From assembly GCA_000727475.1 (NCBI GenBank), contig KL647291.1, positions 2,030,433 to 2,094,432 of the forward strand: a stretch of DNA of 64,000 nt, given 5' to 3'. The DNA is from Sarcocystis neurona. Taxonomy: Eukaryota; Apicomplexa; Conoidasida; Eucoccidiorida; Sarcocystidae. Shown in pieces: positions 58,583 through 64,000 of this stretch; position 1 is the stretch's first letter, and every line of letters starts with the position of its first letter. The notes below the pieces were generated by a model. It was not told where the DNA came from. It saw nothing but the letters and a program-made list of their open reading frames with translations, and did no database searches. A program made the translations under genes and the position numbers.

Positions 58583-61500
58583 ACGGGAGGGAGAGAGCCG
58601 ATGCATTGTTTTGCGGTTCTCGGTGGAGGCTGATATTCCGATTATGTCGAAAGGAGGCATATGCGTGGTGGCGCATGCGAAGATTGTGAAGAAGGCGCTA
58701 AAGAGGGTTCATTCGGCCTGGGTTGGCCTGACGAAGAATATATGCATTGTCTGGGTTCTGTGTATGTTTCTTTGACTGTCCGCCGCCGTAGTACCTGTCG
58801 GGCACTACTGATGACGTACGAAAGATGGGTCCATAGGGCACGAGGGTTGCCTGGCGTATTTGTATTTGTTAGAGGCTGGTGAGCACTGCTGAGGGGGTGT
58901 GAGTCTTGAAGACTCGCAGGATGGTTTCAAGGCCGACAACGGAGCGTACGTCTCCACTACCGTTCTGCATTGTGAAAATAGTACCGCGTGTGAACACGTT
59001 GCAACCAACACCTATTAGTGTTGTGAAGAAGGAGGTGGTAGGATGGTACACCGTGGTGTGTGTGAAAGAATAGGGACCCTGCATAATTGAAATGGAATCG
59101 AGGATGACACCCGCGCTGGATATAGTTAGTCTATGTATGCAGTGAAGGGAGAGTTTTGCAGAGGGACGTCGAGCAGGGGTACTGCACATTAGCTGAATTT
59201 ATAGCGGGAGGCGTGAAGTGAAGCCGACGTCTCTTGTCTTTATTGTCACCTGCCTCAGGTGACAAACAGGGGACTGTCTTTCCTTGTGCGAACGATCCTT
59301 CAGCGGTGTTTCGGACTTCTGCGGAAGAAAATGTTTCGGGATTCAAAGTGCAATGCTAGGGCCGGCATTGCGATAACACTGAAAGACGCATGAAGGCTCC
59401 ACTATAGGTGATTCAGTGTTACTCATTGCAACTGAGAGCCCTGGTGGTAGATAGTAAGATAAACTGTGAACCATCTGTTGTTCTTTTCGCCTCTCACTGT
59501 TGTACGTTAAAAAGCGCCAGGCAATATTCCACCGTGTAAGGATGGCTTTTTCGTCTTTGGTGTGGAGACACACTGATTACGGTTTGGGCCTCACATAAGT
59601 GAAGTTCGACAACAGAGGAGATTCAGGAAGTGGGGTACGAGAGAAGCGTGAGTCTCCCTGTTCGGAAGCCGAAGCTTGCGCAGTTAGTCCAGAACTGCGT
59701 TCCAGCGCGCCGGGAAAAGAGGTTATGTTCTGTCCGATTAGCGAACAAGCGTTGGACGTGGCAATACACCGTCTTCGGTCACAAAAATGTCAGCAGACCG
59801 GAAATGAAATGCAGTCGCCTTTCGACGGAATCCACCTGGCGATTAAGGCGCGACGGTAGGGAGGTAAAGCATGAGTTATAAGTTTCTGGGGGATGGATGT
59901 AAGCGGCTGGTATTCCGAGAATATAATAAGGGGCCGAGTTTGTCTTTCACGGGCGAACAATGTAAAGAAGGCGTCATGACCATTGAAGGAATCGGCGTGG
60001 GTGCGCTTAACGGAGGAATTAAGCACAGAAAACTCTCCGTGAATGTTCTGTTGAAGAAAGGTTTTGTGCAGTCGACCGTTCGCCTGAGGTTCACATAACG
60101 AAAACTGTGAGCAGTGGGTGATCCACGAGGGTTTTCCGTAATAGCGCTTTGGAATCAGTAATTGTGCATGAAGGATTTGTTGCCTGATTCTGAGTGAAAA
60201 CTCTGTCGTGCGGTTTTCTACTGCACAGCGTCAAGTGAGAAGAGCAGATGGGACATACACGCTGATAACTCGCGGCAGTGCTGCGACGTCGGCGACAGCG
60301 GATTCTTCTTGGTCGCGTTGCCCCTCTGCTTTGCGGCAAAACAGTACCTTTTGTGTACGTGTTGCAGGAAACATGTACTATGGTTGGGAACAGGAATGTG
60401 GAAAGGCAATACAACGTGTTGTGTGGAAGGATAGTACAACGTGTTTTGTGCTTAAAGGAAAGGATCCTGCGGACCGGGAACGATATCAACGGGGCCACGG
60501 GGGGTCTGTGAAGTCTGTGCAGTTTGGTGCAGGGTCTTGCAGACGGCGGTCTAGTAGCGTTGTTGAATGTTTGCTGAATGCATAGCGAGAAAGGGTTGGC
60601 GTGAAACGAGCGTCTCTTTTCTACAGTGCCACCTGCATTAGACAGCGGCTAGAGGATTGTCTTGCGTTCTGTTAGCGATGCTTCAACGCATCTGTAAGGC
60701 TGTAGGACCGTGGTTCGAGCAGCTACGTTAGGGTCAATGTTGTGTAAGCGTTGAGCTATACGTGAGGAGCTGCTTTTAGATGATTCATTTATCCTTTGGA
60801 AAACCTTGATGGCAGATAGTAAGACAAGCTGTGACCTCAGTGTCGTCCCCTGTGCCTCTACTTGCTGTACACTGAAGGGTTGCCGAAGGACACATAAAAT
60901 GTAAGAGTCGCTTTTCAGCTATTCGTTTGGAGCGAAGTTCTTGACGTGTTTCACGTGTTTAACCGCAAAAGGTGCATTGTTGTTTACACACGCATGTCGC
61001 GCTGGTGGAGGATTCGCATAAAAGGTTGTTCTTTATTTTTCAGAAAAGCATAGTCGAGATATGAGGGAAAAGTGAACAGTGTAGTTCAAGTGGAGCTGAC
61101 ACAAATTGTCGAGAAAATCGCGCGAGCGCCCGCAATGAGGACGTGGGATCTGACCGTATTTTTTCACGTGGCTGAAGAGCGTTACGGATGTACTGAGCGA
61201 AGAGTCTGCGGTCGGGACAAATTTCTCGTCTCCGGTGCCGGAGTAACGAGAGGGGGTATAGATGAACGTAAGTAGAGAAAACAGCCGGGGTACCAGGAGG
61301 TGAACGGGGCCGCCACATGGGGTGCAGGCAGTGGTAGCCAAAAACCTCTTACCATTCGGGGGGCGACGATCACTGATCAGTGTGTTCGCACACTATTACC
61401 ACAAGTACCAGACGTAGGAGAACGTGTAGAGTCTACGGTTACCATTCTATAGGGTGTGTGCAACCTGTGAGTGCGACGTTCTTATCAGGGGAGTTGTCGT

Positions 61501-61797
61501 GTCCGTCGCACCTGCAGAACGAGATGGTGTGGCTCGTGGCGCATCAGACAAGGCGACACGGAGACGAAACATCACAAGCTGGAGGACGTAAGTACTCGTC
61601 ATGGCGAAATCCGTCACTTCCTGTTAAAGCATACTGTCCCACGTGGTACCTCGTACAGACCTTTGAGGAACTCGTTTGCCAGGACAGGGTAATATGGGAC
61701 TATTGTGGAGAATAAAGCCGATGGGGAACGCCCCGGCAGAGACCATACGATGCAAGGTGAACGACTGACGGAGGTCTTCCTGGCGGCCCCTGCTTGC

Positions 61798-61850
61798 GCG
61801 AGTAATTCAGCAAGCGAGTAATTCAGCAAGCGAGTAATTCAGCAAGCGAG
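61798..61850. repeat. 16-bp tandem repeat, three copies
   Basis: GCGAGTAATTCAGCAA is repeated three times without change, followed by GCGAG. Confidence 0.95.
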
Positions 61851-62240
61851 GACGACAGGAACAACAACAGTTGCGACGCGAACGAATGTCAAGGGTGTAC
61901 TCGGCTTAGTCCACGTTGTGGTGGCGACGGGATGTGACCGCCCCAGAGCACATGTTTGTCTGCAGTAGAAAAGGCTGGTATTTCGGCTGTGTCCGAAGGA
62001 GCGGAGGACTTGCCCGTGCAGGCGAAGACTATGAATAAACCGTCAGAGGTAACGAGCGCTTTGGCTTGGGTCTGCAGGACACCTGCTCAACGAGTTCTTA
62101 TTTTTCTTGTTCCCTACGGTGAACTTGTGCACGCGGAGCCGGTCGTCTTGTGCTGACATAGTGAACGCAGGGCAGAGTAGCTGGTGCACGCACATCTTCC
62201 GTAGCAGCCGTTTTAAAGTAGCAGCTCTGTTTGAAGGACA

Positions 62241-64000
62241 TATGGAGAGATTCCGAGCTGGAACCTAGTCGTGGAACACTGTATGACGCAGCACCGGGTG
62301 AGCACCGCAAAGAACACTTAAACGTTGAAAGTTCGCGTCTCGGCTTCACTGACATATTGCTTTACGAAAAATACCAGTGTGCGAGGACATGCCACATTGA
62401 ATTTCCACTAGCATTTCCAACATGAGTATGGAAAGACGGCATGCCGTGGAGAGTGATCAATTGCGAGGATCCTTCGGAAGGATAACAGGATCCAAGCTGA
62501 CGTGTGGAGTCAACATAGCCCAGTTTTGCAGTTAGCGGCTGAGAGTTGCACAGGATGGTCGAGGAACGCGTCTGCTGGAAGCGGTTGGGGCTAGTATCCC
62601 GGGTTGTGAAGAGAGTAAGAATGCCTGTGCTGACGCAGGCAAAGCACGCAGAGAAGGATCCAGGGTGCACGAGTTACTGGGAGTGGGTGGTTTGATGAGG
62701 AAGGTCTCCTTAGAAGTGAGGTTCTGTGTGCGCGAGATTCACTTAATGAAGACAGTGCGTGCTAGGTGAGCTGGGGCCGTTCGGGTAATATTCGACGTTG
62801 AGAGCATCAATTGGGTACCAAAAGATAATGAATAGGTTCAGATTGAGAGCATTTTCATGTGGTGTTGTGTCCTCCAGCTGCAGGCGAGCACGCCCGAAAC
62901 GTTAGAAACACTGAAGGCAGCCGAGATAGGCAGGAGGTCAGGTCGTGAAGATTCGTCCTCGCCCCAGGGCGCTTCAGCTCGCCTGCACATAGTAGTGTGC
63001 CTGGACATGTTTGGCGGGAATTTCTATTATCATTTCGAACAGGATTTTGAAGAAATTCATACGTCACGTTGAGCAACGAAGGGCTAGAACCTTGCCGAGC
63101 GGAAAAGGAATTCATGCAGTCTTGTGGAACCGAGATAGCCTGGGTATGTAGGGGCCAGGGTTAACAAAGCGTGTTCGAGCAGAGACTACTGAACTTTGCC
63201 AAAATTCTAGCGAAATCGGGCGCTACGAAGGTTAGTCGAGCTGTTTTCCGCAACCGTTGGATTAGAGTACGAGGAGGGAATAGTCTTGCGTTCAGCATGA
63301 GGACCGCCGAGGCTGTTTTCAGTCTGTATTGAAGACACACGTTCAATGGTTTATGCACCTGTTGAGGTCCGACAATGTATAAGCGTTGAAAAACCCACGT
63401 CGATTCGCCCCGAAATAATTCTGAGTAGTATGTTTGAAATGGGGCGCCTACCGTTAGAGAGTACGCATGTCTCTAAAACAAGTGCTGTATACTCTGCCTT
63501 CCGTTGTTTTCCCCTACTGGGAGGCAGAGCCACAGGCAAAAGGGTACCCACTCATACAGCCGTAGGCGTTTCGTTTTTCACAGCCTGATGCATTATGTAG
63601 GCAGTCCTGACGACAGCTGCTTAAAAAAATCACAGTGGAGATTCGTGAGGCAGGGTACAAAAGCGGCGTCATCTCCAAGTTGCGAGTGTGCACCAGAAAA
63701 GTGTTAGCCTATAACTATCTGTGAAATCTTCGAGGGGAAAGGACGTCGTCGACTGGGTCGGCGAACTGGGCTGCAAGTAGCAGTACACAACTGCAGTTGT
63801 GCGCCAGATTAGCTGCAGGATGGTGCGAATATGCGATTCTGTCTTGTTAGTGGAGAGGACAGTCGAAACGTAGCAGAGAAAATAGAGGCAGAAACAACTT
63901 GACACTGCATCCTTGGGGATGGCGCTGATAACGAAGAGAGTAACGACATGCAGGGAGTATTCCGCGTTTACGTGACATTTCTGGTCGGGGCCACGACACG
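62241..64000. other. Right end, no gene recognised
   Basis: Open frames are all under 90 codons, and no splice chain or clear repeat block was identified. Composition is like the array to its left. Confidence 0.3.

Larger units (their letters stand above)
50811..62240 (+). repeat. Degenerate tandem array of roughly 2-kb units
   Basis: Several blocks recur in the same order and orientation. Block C (GGCTGRTATTCCGRTTGTG, then GCGAAGAATGTGAAGAAG about 50 bp on) begins near 54465, 56625, 58626, 59905 and 61970. Block P (ATTGTGTATGAAGGATGTG-like) begins near 54716, 56876, 58808 and 60155; in three of these four units it starts about 251 bp after block C. Block Q (TTTGCAGAGGGTG, then GGAACAGGGGCAC) lies near 50811, 52945, 54828, 57060, 59154 and 60535. 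Block A (TGTAGTGGTCGAGAACAA) lies near 56036 and 57977. Copies are clearly related but heavily substituted and disrupted by insertions and deletions. Whether the unit was once a gene is unknown. Confidence 0.65.

Noticed and set aside
50811..62240. A functional surface-antigen gene cluster, common in Eimeria tandem arrays
   Set aside because: No signal peptide, conserved cysteine pattern or consistent exon chain could be read in the units.
1..64000. Canonical tRNA, rRNA, CRISPR, insertion sequence or viral gene
   Set aside because: None was recognised; the organism appears eukaryotic, and only tRNA-like fragments were found.

Overview
This looks like nuclear DNA of a coccidian apicomplexan, most likely an Eimeria species. 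Base composition is mixed. Genes are split into many short exons by GT-AG introns, and coiled-coil or low-complexity proteins are packed with CAG-derived poly-Gln, poly-Ala and poly-Ser runs. Blocks dense in CAG/CTG and TA/GT microsatellites alternate with repeat-poor blocks, a segmentation known from Eimeria chromosomes. No bacterial, organellar or viral gene organisation is seen. Species cannot be fixed from the sequence alone.

All gene models were built by eye from reading frame, splice sites and agreement of intron phase. Exons are trustworthy only where several phases chain together; starts, micro-exons and last exons are the weak points.

Layout. 0.1-3.5 kb: a minus-strand gene with eight phase-0 exons, about 342 residues, of unknown function. 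3.8-5.9 kb: a plus-strand spliced gene transcribed away from it. 6.0-7.4 kb: a minus-strand spliced gene. 7.4-9.8 kb: no convincing gene, with a pyrimidine-rich tract. 9.8-24.3 kb: the best-defined locus, a plus-strand gene for a very large (about 2,270 residue) FHA-domain coiled-coil protein whose FHA domain is split by an insertion of about 340 low-complexity residues; its introns are full of CTG and TA repeats. 24.6-26.8 kb: a plus-strand gene of about 223 residues in eleven small exons. 27.0-28.9 kb: exons of a minus-strand gene. 29-34 kb: scattered candidate exons only, including a minus-strand RS-rich C-terminal exon. 34.1-36.8 kb: a plus-strand gene with a second, smaller CAG-rich coiled-coil block.

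From about 37 kb to the right end the character changes. Spliced genes are no longer recognisable, the plus strand becomes G/T-rich, and duplications dominate: a 101-bp tandem pair, a roughly 430-bp tandem pair carrying a tRNA-Val-like sequence, a 177-bp in-frame tandem repeat, and a degenerate array of roughly 2-kb units between about 50.8 and 62.2 kb with internal inverted repeats. This may be a decayed gene-family cluster or subtelomere-like DNA. That is inference; no telomere repeat array lies in the window.

No operon-like or pathway-level relationship between the genes can be read from the sequence. The most notable observations are the split FHA domain, the decayed 2-kb array and the tRNA-like element.
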